Shown here one piece after another: positions 36,545-49,000 of a DNA stretch of 64,000 nt. The notes beneath the pieces are model-generated. The model had not been told where the DNA came from. It made no database searches and worked only from the letters and a program-made list of their open reading frames with translations. Location: assembly GCF_035083965.1 (NCBI RefSeq), contig NC_089726.1, positions 9,987,501-10,051,500 on the forward strand. The letters run 5' to 3'. This stretch comes from Branchiostoma lanceolatum (lineage: Eukaryota > Chordata > Leptocardii > Amphioxiformes > Branchiostomatidae). The position numbers and the translations under genes were made by a program. Position 1 is the first letter of the stretch. Every line of letters starts with the position of its first letter.

Positions 36545-37042
36545 ATGTTGTCCTACATTGGACTTCCTGGCATGATTATAACCGCGTCCTTCATAGGAAG
36601 TGTTGTCCTGGCCGCCCTGCCGCAAAATGTGCTGTTTGTGGCCTTAGTAGCTATTCTGGTCATCACGGGCTTTGCCCTGTTGGCTTTGATAAAGGTGGTG
36701 ACACCCTATGCTGGAGAGGATGAAGACGAGGAAGATGAAGACGAGGAGGATGAAGAGCAAGAAGAGGAGGGGGATGAAGAAGAGGAGGAGAAGGACAGAG
36801 AGCAAGAAGAGGAGAAAGAGGCGGAGGGTGGTGAGCAGGAAGAGGAGGAGGAAGAAAAGGAGAAGGATGGAGATAAGGAAGAGGGGAAGAAAGAGGAGAC
36901 TGAGGAAAAGAATGAAGAGCAGAAAAGGGAGGCGGAAGAAGAAGAGGAACCGGAGCAGCGAGACTCAAAACCCGAGAGTGAAGATGAAGTCTCGATAATT
37001 GATGTGCATGGAGAATGTGTCTCGCCCAAAAAGGTTAATTAA
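36545..37042 (+). CDS. Two-helix membrane protein with long acidic tail and PKKVN end, duplicate of module gene 2
   Basis: An intronless frame of 165 residues from ATG 36545; the frame is open a little further upstream but only from a GTG. Two hydrophobic helices (about 6-25 and 31-52) resemble those of the 33725 gene. They are followed by roughly 95 residues that are mostly Glu, Asp and Lys, encoded by a GA-rich imperfect repeat. The C-terminus HGECVSPKKVN matches HGVSVPPKKVN of the paralogue. The hydrophobic part and the tag are kept while the middle has expanded by about 45 residues. The function is unknown. A secretory or intracellular-membrane location is inferred from the helices only. 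Confidence 0.65.
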   Translation: MLSYIGLPGMIITASFIGSVVLAALPQNVLFVALVAILVITGFALLALIKVVTPYAGEDEDEEDEDEEDEEQEEEGDEEEEEKDREQEEEKEAEGGEQEEEEEEKEKDGDKEEGKKEETEEKNEEQKREAEEEEEPEQRDSKPESEDEVSIIDVHGECVSPKKVN

Positions 37043-40000
37043 TTAACCCAGAAAACAACAGAATAAGTCAGTTTCACATCTAACAAACAGAAACATACGT
37101 TTTGAAATACTCGAAGTGTGTTTTTACATTGTAAAACTTTCAGTTATTTGGCAAGTAAATGGCAACTTTAACTTATGAAACCAAATGGCTGGCTGTGACT
37201 AGTTTTATGTTTATTCAGGCTTGCAGAATGGAAAAGTATCACTACGGGATAGATTGCATATGGGCTATGTCTTATGACAAATGTTGAAAGTATGCTGTAT
37301 GTATTAAAAGTGGCTGCAGACTTACTGATAAAGCAGGTTAATTATGCTTGGCATGTTTCTCTCACGTGATCGGCACGTAACATTGGCATACCGCCAAAGC
37401 TTTGACGAGCCATACGGTAGGAGCCTATCATTGTAGAAATAGTGATGTGGGCGTAAATTGATACTAAAAAGTATCCAACTGCCGTACACACGCGATAGGT
37501 ACAGTAAAAACCATAATTCATTATACACACATATCAGCATTTATGATATTCATATCCGCATGAGCTTATATGTTCGTTTCTTCTCTTAATGTCACGATGT
37601 TTGAAATAGTCAATAAAACGGGGTAAAGTAAAGAAAAAGGCTAGCTGTAGTGACAGGTCCATCATTGACGTGTGATGAATTGAAAAACAGAATCAGAGTA
37701 ATGCTGTGATGACCTGATCGTGTAGGCTTCACCGCCCATGTTGAAAGTGCGTTCCAACAACTTACTGACAGATTGGGACAACGTTGACCTTTGCTCTCGT
37801 TCTTAATGTCAATACACTTTATCATTTATGTTTCCTGTCATCTCAATAACTCCATGGATCAAAGCATCTACTTGATAACCTTTCACTGTGTTTTCTTGAG
37901 TAAGTTTTCTAGACTTTGATACTTTATCAACATTTGATATTTTCTAAATTCTGTATATTATGAGAATGAACCTCAGCTTGATGACGGATATCTACTACCC
38001 GATGAAAAGGACCTAGAAACGATTTCCAAGAACTCCTGGAGACGTGCATCGCACTTAAGTGACACAAAGGCCATGTCTATCTATTACGTGCCCGCACTGG
38101 CACTTACTTCACAGTGGTGTAGGTGTATGTACGCCCTCTCTAGTGTATCGGATCGATGCCATGGCGTCCAAGAGTACAGTTATCAGGGAAGACATTTGCT
38201 CGATACGGTTGTCGACATATTGCAACAGACTGGCAATAGCCTGATATATATGTAGTTGCCACACAGTACTTTAACACACTTGGAAGAACAGAGATCTGTA
38301 TCAGACTTTGTGGATGGTGGTTCTCTTCAGACATGTCTGTTGGACCACTGCCATGTTGAAGTACAAGAGCAGCATCTATCTTACAGAAAATTGTTAGTTT
38401 AGAAAACCTGCAGCTGTAGCCCCCACAAGTCGGAGTGGCTTAAACATGTGTGCGTCTAGGCTGCAAGATTTTTATCTATTTCGCCTGCGCAGGGCTAGAG
38501 TAGCTGCTTGGGAATTTTGCTGTATTATCTCATTCTACAGCCATTTATGTACTCGGTGAAAAGATTATTTCCCTAACAGAGCAAAACTCAGATTGGATAA
38601 GTCACAAATAGTTTTCATACCATCATGTAATGGTTTACGATCCAATCATATCACCTTCCCTCTCTTGCAGTGTATAAACAGAAACCTGTGCTCTGAATAT
38701 TTCTGCATTCTTCTGCCAATGTCGTTTAATGTGTTTTTATCGAGCTCTTCACATTTCCTAAGGTTGTTTTTCAATGAAGCATATCGGCATCTCTCTGATA
38801 CAGGCACGTCTACCAGCAGGCTTCTGGCAGATTGCCGATAGCTGCGTTTGGAATTTATGAAACATTCTGTCCAAGTACTAAGACGTTAGCTGTAGCAGAC
38901 GGCGTTATATTGGATCACCATTACGTTTCCACGTCGTCTAAAGGGAAGATAAATCGTACGTATCTAATCGAGGCGCCGAGAGTCTAGTCCTACCGTTGAA
39001 CATCTATCGCGGGGTGACTGCCCTGTTAAGGTACTGAAATATCAGCTGTAGTTAAAGGTGACAACACATTTATTTGTACCTTTGTAAAAATCCTCTGTGA
39101 ACACAGCAGTAGACGAAGATGGACGACGAGGATCGCGGTGGATGTTCTGTGAAGTGGAAAAAACACCAAGTAAGGTTGGCGACCGTGCTAATGAATAACT
39201 TGTGAAGCTGTACGAGTAAAGCTTTACTTGATAAACAGGTGTTCTCAAACTGTCAGTTCCCCATCGACTCAACACCCAGCCTACTCTTCCTGGTTAAGAC
39301 ATGCTTTCCTAATTGGATATGAATAATTTCTTTATCTCTTCTTCCGGAAAATATTCCTATGAAGCTTTTTTTCATACATAGTTTGAGTATTCGGCACATA
39401 AATGGCCGGTCGATATGAGTGATGAATATTAGACTGTCCGGGGAACAAAAGGTTAAACAAGAGCCGTTTTGTGTGGGTTGTGGTGTTGGTGATGCAAAAT
39501 TAAGTCGTATTGTACGTATCTCGACACGTATATAGCCTATTACAGCGGTCAGCCTCCTACAGCGGTCGAATATGGACGTAGAGTGTTCCCCTTTTCATAT
39601 GATATATTGAACTTCAAAAGGTTCAAAATTCATAAAATGTTTAAGATTCCTAAAATTTTCTTTTCGTCTTCATGTCGGTCTTGTATTCCTGTATTCTTGA
39701 CGTTCTTGTATTACTGGAGAAATGTGTCTTTACAGAGAATATTAAATGGTATGCTTGTGGATTACTTTGTATTCCATTCAACCGTGCAAAGATATAACTC
39801 AACATCCTTTCCGTGTAATTAGCTACCTTGAGAGCACAAGCAGTAAGTCGTGCCGTATACACAAGACTCAGAACTGCTTGTTAGCTGCGTGAGGATTTAC
39901 TCTACCGTCTTGAAGGGTTGTTAAAATGAAGGATGGGTTCACCTTCTTCAACTCATGTGGATGATAAAGTTTAAGTGACTGATTTAGCGAAAGACTCGGA

Positions 40001-43000
40001 ATTTTTTTCTCGAGACGATGGTTCTTAACACAAATAGGTCATTGGTCTTTGTATTAACATATACCACATAAGTGATATGTAGTTCGACTCAAAACGTTTG
40101 ACAATATCATATTACTTGCGCCCCACACAACCAAGATTTCTCAACTGAGGTATTCTCTGGGGCCTTAGTGCTAACGTTATGTGTTCTGAACATAATTTTA
40201 GCGAAGCTTCAGGAGCGAGCTTAATAGTATATTTTAGGCCCGTTTCACAAGAATTCCCAGAATTTTACAGGAATCCGTCCGTGTACGCCGCCTGTCACTC
40301 TATACCTTGTTAGTAAGGTCTGGCATTCCGGCAAGAATTCCCAGAATTTTACAGGAATCCGTCTGTGGACCCGCCTGTCACTATATACCTTGTTAGTAAG
40401 GTCTGGCATTCCAGGCACGCAGGTCGATGACAGATGACCTACTTAAGTGGTGTCCGATTTCGTACTATTGGGAGCGTGTAAGGGAGCTACACGGAATCTA
40501 GTGTTCTTGGTTCGAAAAGGGTTTTCAACCCACCCCAGTTGATCTGTTATCACAAGAACTTGTTGAACACCATGCCCCCTCTAAAAAAAACCTCTGTGGA
40601 CACCAAATCTTCAGACTGGCTTGGCAGACGCCTTACTGACTTAGTGCTTTGTTAACAAATATTATCATGGCAGAACTAAAGAGTGCTACGTTGGTACTTT
40701 CTTTACAGTGAAGTAAGATCAACCCAGACACCTTGACTATGGCAATAATTTTTGATTGCCACACTTATTGTAATTTTCTTTAATTTTCGATCTCGTTGGA
40801 ATAGCACATATACGTATACAAGAATAAAGATAATCATTGCATTATCAGTAGAATTTTGAATGACAATCTAATTGTTTTTCTCTGACAGGCATGGATTTAG
40901 GTAGTGAATCTTGGTACCATTTTCCAATCTTCATTTTGCGTTCGACAGCATCTCTGTACGACTAGAGGGTGGCTTATAGATCTTATCCCCGAGAGATCAT
41001 AGCCGTCAGAATCACACCAAGTACTCATTCATCATGGCGATGTGTACAGCGGCAAACATCCAACAGTCAAGGACACCTCGTTATCTTTCCAAACCACTAT
41101 CTTCTACTTATTCAAGTGTAGTTCCTTAGCGCATCCTTGATTTGAAGAAGTTGTGTAAGTAGCCATCTGAGATGGACTGGGGGCCATCAAATGTGTTATA
41201 CGGCGGCTCTCAAACGACCCGTGGAATATAGATGGCTTCATTTGCTAAAGCCAAGTTCGTTGCTTTGATATTTGCGCCCGTAATTAAGTCGTAAGGTTGC
41301 TCTGCGTGTGGAGGAGACCGCGGTTTTTATGAGTGTGCAGCGCTCGCAATATTCCCTCAGTGCGCTCGAGGGATGAGGCAAACCCACACTGGATCTCACC
41401 CTGCACTAAGGTCTGGTGCCTCTTCAATAATTAGCGTGGAACACATGCCTTCAATGTCACGTGCAATCAATACCGTGCAATCTCCCGCGAGAGCGCATGC
41501 ACGGGAGAGCACCGGAAGCTTCTCTTCGGGGCAAACCGATCGAAACCCATTTATTTGCTTCCACCCTTGCTGTCGCCCCTCCTGCTTGCACAGACTGGTA
41601 GCTGCTCTGTGCCGTCACCTTCCCGTACAATATAGTACCGCGCGGCTTAGAGGACTAGCCGCTGCACGGAAGTACAGGTAAAACAATGCCCCGTCCGTGT
41701 AGCCTAGCACCTGGGGCATGTTAGAGACCGTGTAGACCGAACCATCTGCCTGGTAAATAGAAATGTCTAATGGCTGCCTGGGAGAGTGATAATTTGATGT
41801 GCGTTGTAACGATTTGGGATAATGAACCACTAATGATACAGCAGTTACCTGGCTCAGATTGAACAGGAGCACGGAGGTATCTGTTTCCATGGGGTTTTCG
41901 ATATTCATGTGCACGCTATTCTGACATCAGTTAGACATAACATGCGGCAGGTTTTAGGGGGTTAAAATTCTCTAGCGCTGCTAGAACATCGTGAAGGACA
42001 ACCGAGCGCATGATATGGCACGAGCGTGCTGATTGCTAATACCACGGTAGCGGGGAATGACCTATTTTTGTGGTAGATGACGTAAACGGGACGTCATAGC
42101 GACGCTAACGTTCCGAGGAGTTCCGTGCACCGCTGCTCTCGACGCCACCTGTCGTCTGGTCGTCTCGCCTACGGTACTATTGATAGATTTCACGGTACAT
42201 AAACTGTTTGTCCATGCCTGGTAAGACAGGAGTATAGCCTGTGTAATAAATTTTAAAAAAATTGACAGTCTGTGCTTGTATGATTAGCCCAAACACTTAC
42301 GTCACCGTGATCTAATTCAACTCTTCATCATTAATTTTTTTTCAAAAGTGGAGAGCGATTTTAGAACTACCAGTCTATATCTGAGAGTATGCACGACAAC
42401 ACTGAACAGAGAGGAGTACATGCGGTATGTTCGCGGTGGTTTTATTTTCGTTATTTTTGCGATAACGAATATTTTCCCTTTCACAGTAAAACGCTGCATG
42501 GCAGTTTCAATCGCGAATTCGAGGGCTTCGAATTTTCCAAGTGAATAATAAATCAGCCCAATAAGCTAACAAAAACGATTGTACTGAAGTCTGTAGACTG
42601 TATAATTTGTCTGCAGAATAATCTGATTTCTGTCCAATAATTTCCCAAACGGCTTTATTTCAGTAAGAACATGAGCTCACGTTCTTAGCCGTTCATGTAT
42701 GTAGAGACGACTACGCAGCACCCTGTAGAGTGCGTGGGTGCTCTGCCTGGGGACACATGAGATGCTAATGTCTGATGACAGTATCGAACCGGTTTTCCCT
42801 GCTGCACATGACACAGTGCGACGGCGGACACGGAACAGGTTGGCTCCGCTGCTTTATAATTCAGTATCGAGCTGTTTTATCGTAAGCATTGATCTGCTCT
42901 GTACGCCACTCTAGGACGGTGATGGACATGGAGGCAGACGCTCTGACAGCTCCTACGTGCGGGAAACGGTACCATCTTCGGTAGGCAGTAACTACACGAA

Positions 43001-43016
43001 CTCCTGGTGATGTACG
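37043..43016. other. Long gap before the PPxY membrane protein gene
   Basis: No gene is supported in about 6 kb. An 84-bp tandem duplication lies at 40248-40413. A short frame at 39119-39169 begins with ATG and ends before GTAAGG but has no partner exon. From about 41300 to 41680 the sequence is CpG-richer and ends with ACAG/GTAAAA, which could be a non-coding first exon and promoter for the gene starting at 43017. Confidence 0.4.
40248..40413. repeat. 84-bp tandem duplication, two copies
   Basis: Units starting CAAGAATTCCCAGAATTTTA at 40248 and 40332 are nearly identical through CTTGTTAGTAAGGTCTGGCA. They differ by a few substitutions and one base of length. No coding sequence is involved. 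Confidence 0.85.
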
Positions 43017-46000
43017 ATGGAAGGAACGGGCTGCGCCGAGCCGTGCAAACGGATTGACCGGGATCTGCGCTTCAGCATCTGCATGATCGTGGTGGGGATG
43101 TCTCTGCTGACCGCCGGGTCTCTGATGGTCATCCTCGGACACGTCCTGAGCGCGCAGCTGGACAGTGAGAACGCCAACTCCCTGGCCATCGCCGGACCGG
43201 TCTCGCTGACCATCAGCGGCGGGTTCGTCCTGCCGGGCCTCTGCCTGTATTTCGTCAGGAAGAGGAAGTCAGCCAGAAGGAGGAGGATCCCGAGGAGCGG
43301 CACGGAGCTGGTGGATCTTGTCTTCTCCTCGTACCCGTCCTTGAGTGACATCAGCCCCACCCGGAACTACGCCCCGCCCCCTTCGTACCAGGAGGTGATG
43401 CAGATGGGTCTGGACGTCTATCCTCTCTCCAGCAACAGGTAAGGCCATTTATCACGCAAACTGTCCGGAGAGACCACATTTGTCTTGCGACGTCGTACGA
43501 TTTTGATGCCGTACGATTGTAAAGCAGGCTGTGACAGAGCCAACCGCCAGTACTAAAGGATCTAAGATAACATTTTCGGTAAAAAGCTGTATTTTGTACA
43601 ACAAGCGTACGACTATCTTCAGAATGCCCTCAGTTAGCGATCGTACGACGATCGAACGACGAATACGACTAGGTCTTTAGTGCCGCAATTTTAAAATGAG
43701 ATACCCCTGCGGCATTTTTTAAATCATTGCATTTTGCATTGCAACAGTTGCACAATAACGTATGCACTATATCTGTTGCATGGACGTGGGCCCCTTTCCA
43801 GCGTCTTGGGTTGACGAAGGACAAAACCCAGAATCATGTGAAAAGGGGAGACTCGTAGTCTAATCTGTGAACGGGGAAACAAGAAAGAACTCATCAATCT
43901 TTCTTACGTCGACAGACGAAAAGCCCGGGGACATCTTCTCTGCGTCTTGGATAACGGATAGCTTCTGTGAAAAGATCAGAAAGACTTGGTGCATAGTGGT
44001 GATATCAAAGTATCCCCGGCATTACCACGACGTGTGGTTCTCCGTATCGAGTCGGAGCAGGTGTCTGTATAATTATGATTACTAAAACTAGCCAATCTCA
44101 CCTGGTTATTCTCGTTGGTCGCTACTGTTAGAAAGGAAGCTAATTGTGGTGAGCTAGAAAGCTTCGAAAATCACGTATATGCGAGAGTTGGCATCAAATT
44201 CCTTGCATAGACTTTACTGTGTATATAAACCTACACGTTTTCCTATCCAGTATATGCATGCCAATAACGAATAAAGCATTTACGAAACATTTTACAAAAA
44301 TTGCGCCCACGCAACAGTAGGGAATGGCTACCTTCCAAGGCTCTAGTCTCATAATACTCTGTGCCTTTCGGTGTAAAGCCAAAGATTTAAAACAATCTAA
44401 TAGAATAATAATGAAGTGAGCTGGCCATCCCTTGGGTATTGTTCACCTTGGCGTGAGGGCAAACTCACATGACCAAGTAAAACTAGTTAACCATGTTGGA
44501 AAAATGTTGTTAAGGTGACCCGTGAGTGCATGGGGGATTAGCGGCGTCCCCACGCCGTAGGGGGTGGCGTTACACTTCAATTAGACAAGTTCCCATGTTC
44601 AGTATGTTCCAATTATTGGACCGCATGCATCGAATTTACCCAGCGTGCGCTACAGGGAGGCAAGCATATCGTACGATCGATATTTCGAATCTGCTGTGCT
44701 GAGATTTAGACATTAAATGTACCATGAAAATTCAATAGTTTACAAGTTTCAGTCATCTTTTTGGCATTGCAAATGCGGAACGTCGTTGCAATTCAACGTG
44801 ATAGCATCCGATCAGTTTGCAGGTATCCCCGTACACCGGTACCATTGAAGCTGGTGTGTTACGCCAAAGGGCGGTTATACCTGTTGTATAGATGCACATA
44901 CCATTGTATAGTTCAATGTTCTATCGGATGAAACATGACATGTCAACTTATTGATATTTTTTATCGCATGCAATGTAAAGAGAAGTTGAGAGCATAACCG
45001 GGGATCATATCTTGCATCTTATCCACGGGCCTATATCTTATCCTGTCCAGGTGTCCGTTCATTCCGTATGCGCGGCTGACAAATGAGTAGGTATGTTTCT
45101 CTCGCCAGCGGGCAGTCGTCGACACCGTCTGTAACTGTCAAAGACTTGGAAGCACGCTGTCTCGATGCCACATTGCGCATGCCTAGGCTGGCTAAAGTAT
45201 CGTGTTTTCCTGGCGGAGGAAAGACAAATTGTCAGGGGAGTTCGCTCGAAAATCCATCGCCACTTGGAAACCTCCCAATCTGTAATGTGCGGCCTCTGCT
45301 TTCCAAGATATCGTTTGCGGCAGACGGCGGAATAGTCAGCTTGACAAGACAAACTCCGATATTTAGGGCTATCGCATCTCCACATGTTCAGACAGCCTGT
45401 CGTTTGTTTTCTGCAGCCCGTGCTGGGAATATAATGATGAAAATGAAACTGAACGTTGAAATTTAAGCCATTTTGCAGACACATCAAATAATACAGCCGT
45501 GACTACGTAAAAGTTTTTGCATCCTCATAATAATTCATATCAAGGAGTTGTATCCAGAACTGGTGATTTTATGGGATTGATAAAAGTAGACTGCAAACAA
45601 AATAAGTGATAAGATGTAGGAAAGATAGAACAATTATGACAGTTATAGGTCATTTTACTGTAACGTCATTATGCTGTTCAATTATTAAATCATCCCCCGG
45701 ACGTGTTATGTACTCATGAGTTATTCATGTTGAGTGAGAAAGGTTTCGGACATAGCGTGCAGGGCCGTGAAAACGTTTCCACTGCAAAGATGTGTCAAGC
45801 AAAGGGCTCAAATAAACGGCATCATTTATGCAAGGAACCCCTCATTTAGTGATATTTTAATCTATTGCAATGGTTTAATGTATTACAAAATTGAAAACTT
45901 TTGATGGTAAATTTAGCTAGACATATTTTTTCCTGATTTCTTACAAAGGTCTTGAGATTGCCGTATGTAATAAAGCAGATATGTATATTGCTTGAATTCT

Positions 46001-49000
46001 ATATCCATTCCATTTGTAAACACCTGTGCATGAGTACTCATACTCGTTAATTGCTGGACGTGCAAAACATCAGGATTAGTGTTTACACCGATATCTCCAG
46101 AAAGGAGGTCTACCCCAACCGTTGTTCCATTCTAAGCCCTTTTCTCGCGCTGAAAAGCTCAGATTTGATGAGTTTTATTGGATTTCCACTGCTGAGAGCT
46201 TAGACTGTGGCAGTTCTGAGGGCGGGAAATTTATGGCCAAAGTCATCAGAGGTGACCCTGACGATGTAGCGCCTTGTATATGCTGTAATCATGGGAGTGC
46301 CCGGGGGGCTGCGGGGTGCTATTTCTGTTCATAATTTACATAAATAACTCTGGCGTTTTCCGCAGACAACACTGAAAACACATTCCGCCAGTTTATAAAT
46401 GGAGGTATACATAGAAAGAAATGTCGTTGAGAAATCGCAAAAATCTATATTACGCATCATTTCTTTCTTTTGGAGCCTATTAGAGAATATCTACGATTGC
46501 TCATATTGACAAAATGACATCTAATTTCAGAAAATGTATCAAATTAACTACGTTTATAGCAAAACACATTTGGTTCGCTTGTCACTACAATTCTGATAGC
46601 AAATCTGACATAACAACATATAAACCCATTGGGACCACAAGAAATGTGTCTTATTTGATTAAGAGACCACGAGGGCCATAAAACAAAATAATGGATGTAG
46701 TTTTACCATTTTATGCAAATTGGAGTGGTTTCTTATGTGCGTATGCGGTGTTGATAATTAGATTAAGTTTTAGCACACTAAAATTGAATTAATACGTTAG
46801 TAAGGCTGTTACAAGTACCGGGAATCAATTGTGTATATTACACCTACACATACGGCTTAAATACATGCATAGAAAAGAAATAGTAATGATATCTGACAAT
46901 ATTGGTTATTTGTATTCTTTTAACAATGCGACGTAGTCAATATGGCAGAGGAGGTTATATTTGTATCGATCGCACACCGTCTGTCGGCCTGATGTATGGC
47001 TCTATCATAACAATGTGAATAGTGCACTGTCGCATTGTACTGCTAGGGTCATACTCGGGACACTGGCCAGTCTAGAGATTTTACACAACTTTTTAGTAGT
47101 TTTATGAGAAGATTTGTACTGAATCTTGCATCTAGATGCCATTGGGCAAACATGCATTGCTTATTATCACCCTTCTCGCAATTTCCTCTTACATGTTTTA
47201 TGATCATTTGCAAATGGTAGATAGGGGTCGAGATTGCGTTTGATGCTGGGCATAGATTTACACGTATTCCATATATGGTTTAGAGCCACTGTCTGGCGAT
47301 TGGATTTTCCACGATGCGACGATCTACGTCTTTGATCGTTTTTTGCCGTCTCCATTTCTTCTAAAGCTGTGCATTTGGCTTCTTGGCTTATCACCTTGCA
47401 ACTTTCACCGATCACAGTATGCTGGTGACAGTTATTCAGGAACAAAAAAGGTGATGGTATGATATGTGACATAGACGCCGAGTAACATGGAATGTTGGTC
47501 TGAAATTGATAAATGGACAAATCGTTGCTTGTGTCCCGAAGCCCTGTTACCGAGATTGATTTTCTTAGGCACTCTTACACGTCCTTGAAGGCAGGATCAT
47601 CCCGGTTAAGACATCACCATCAGCTAGCATTACGGAGACTCGATCCCGGCAGGTCTATGTCCACCGGACAGCTATAACGGGTTCTCGTTAGTGCAGCACA
47701 TTGCTGAAACATAAAACACTTATTTTCCTAAAGCTGGTGGGTCCAGTTCCAGAACTGGACATCGGGCCTCCATTCCGCTAGACGGCGACCTAGATTGGAC
47801 TTGTGTAATCCTTGATTTCATGACTGGACTTAATTTGTAGAAATATGACTGAAAAGACAACAAGAAACAAAAACCATAAAAAGATTCGTTTTTTTATTTA
47901 TGGTATTCGTTGAGCACTCAAATTCTAGGTCGCAGCGCGATCGCAGCAAGGTCGCCGCCCTAGCTGAATGGGGACATCACTGAGGTGAAATGGAAAGTAT
48001 GACGTCAGAAGGATATATAGAAAGGTTATTTGGAAGACTTTTATGGCATAGAATGCCCGCGTATCCTCTCCACTGGCCCATTAACCTTCTCATGAACGGC
48101 AGGCATGTAATATCATATCCGATATCCGGTTCACGTAAAATGGTTTAATGTAGGCTAAATCACCAATTACTGGGAAATGACCGTCACAATTCCACAGGCA
48201 CTGTTAGACATTTTATCGTCTGAAAATAGAATTATAGATATATCAATATCATACGACGCTCCCTAAAGGTTTTGCGTTTACTGTATGTGGTTTTGTAAGA
48301 ATTGAATATGATTTCAAAACGTGGAAACGCATACATGCTTGGATTTACAAAATCAAACTTGTGATATTTTCTAGAAGGGGCCATCTGAAATGTACCAGTT
48401 GAATAGAAGATGGCTACACAGTATCCATGGTGAAGAGAGGGCTGGTTGACATGACAGAAAACTGTCTCATCACCGCACGAGAGGCCCAGCTCCCCTATTA
48501 CCATTATCTATCTATTACCACGCCTGGCGTACTACCAGTTTGCGCCGGATCCAAAATCGTTAAAATAGGTTGATTCTATCGACTTATTCCCCCAAACGCG
48601 CTGAAACTAAATTCGCATGTCAAAGAGTAATCTGTCATGATGTACTCGATGTCTGGGAATCCAGTTCAGTGTTTTGTCGAATCAATTTCGACGGCAGAAA
48701 GTAGAAATAACATCAAACGAATGGCGCACCTTTATCTAGTGTCATTTTGTCCACTCTTGATGATCCAGTTTGATAGAAATACCACAACAAAGAACCAATT
48801 ATAGTACAGTAGATACATTCAACTTCACGGTGGTTTGATACTCGTGAAAAACACCGCGAATACTCAATTTTCACCCTACCGCGAAGTTAAATCACCGTGA
48901 ACTTGCATTTACAGCGAAGCAAGCTGTACAACAACAACGCTGTCCTATTGGTTTTGTTTCCATGTACTCAATGTTATATTATTCAGACATTTCGACATCA

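Noticed and set aside
36663..37029. Ser-rich and Pro/Leu-rich minus-strand frames and an Arg/Lys-rich plus frame
   Set aside because: All are shadows of the GA-rich acidic tail of the small membrane protein; low-complexity DNA leaves every frame open.
39119..39169. Short ATG exon ending at CAA/GTAAGG
   Set aside because: The 17-codon peptide is acidic then basic and has a good donor, but no downstream exon in a matching phase was found, so a gene cannot be supported.
45059..45487. Open frames of 127 and 142 codons on both strands
   Set aside because: Neither shows a domain, helix pattern or splice partner; being open on both strands in a slightly GC-rich patch is expected by chance in 64 kb.
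47167..47520. 117-codon minus-strand frame in the PPxY gene intron
   Set aside because: Composition is AT-driven, with no domain or splice evidence.
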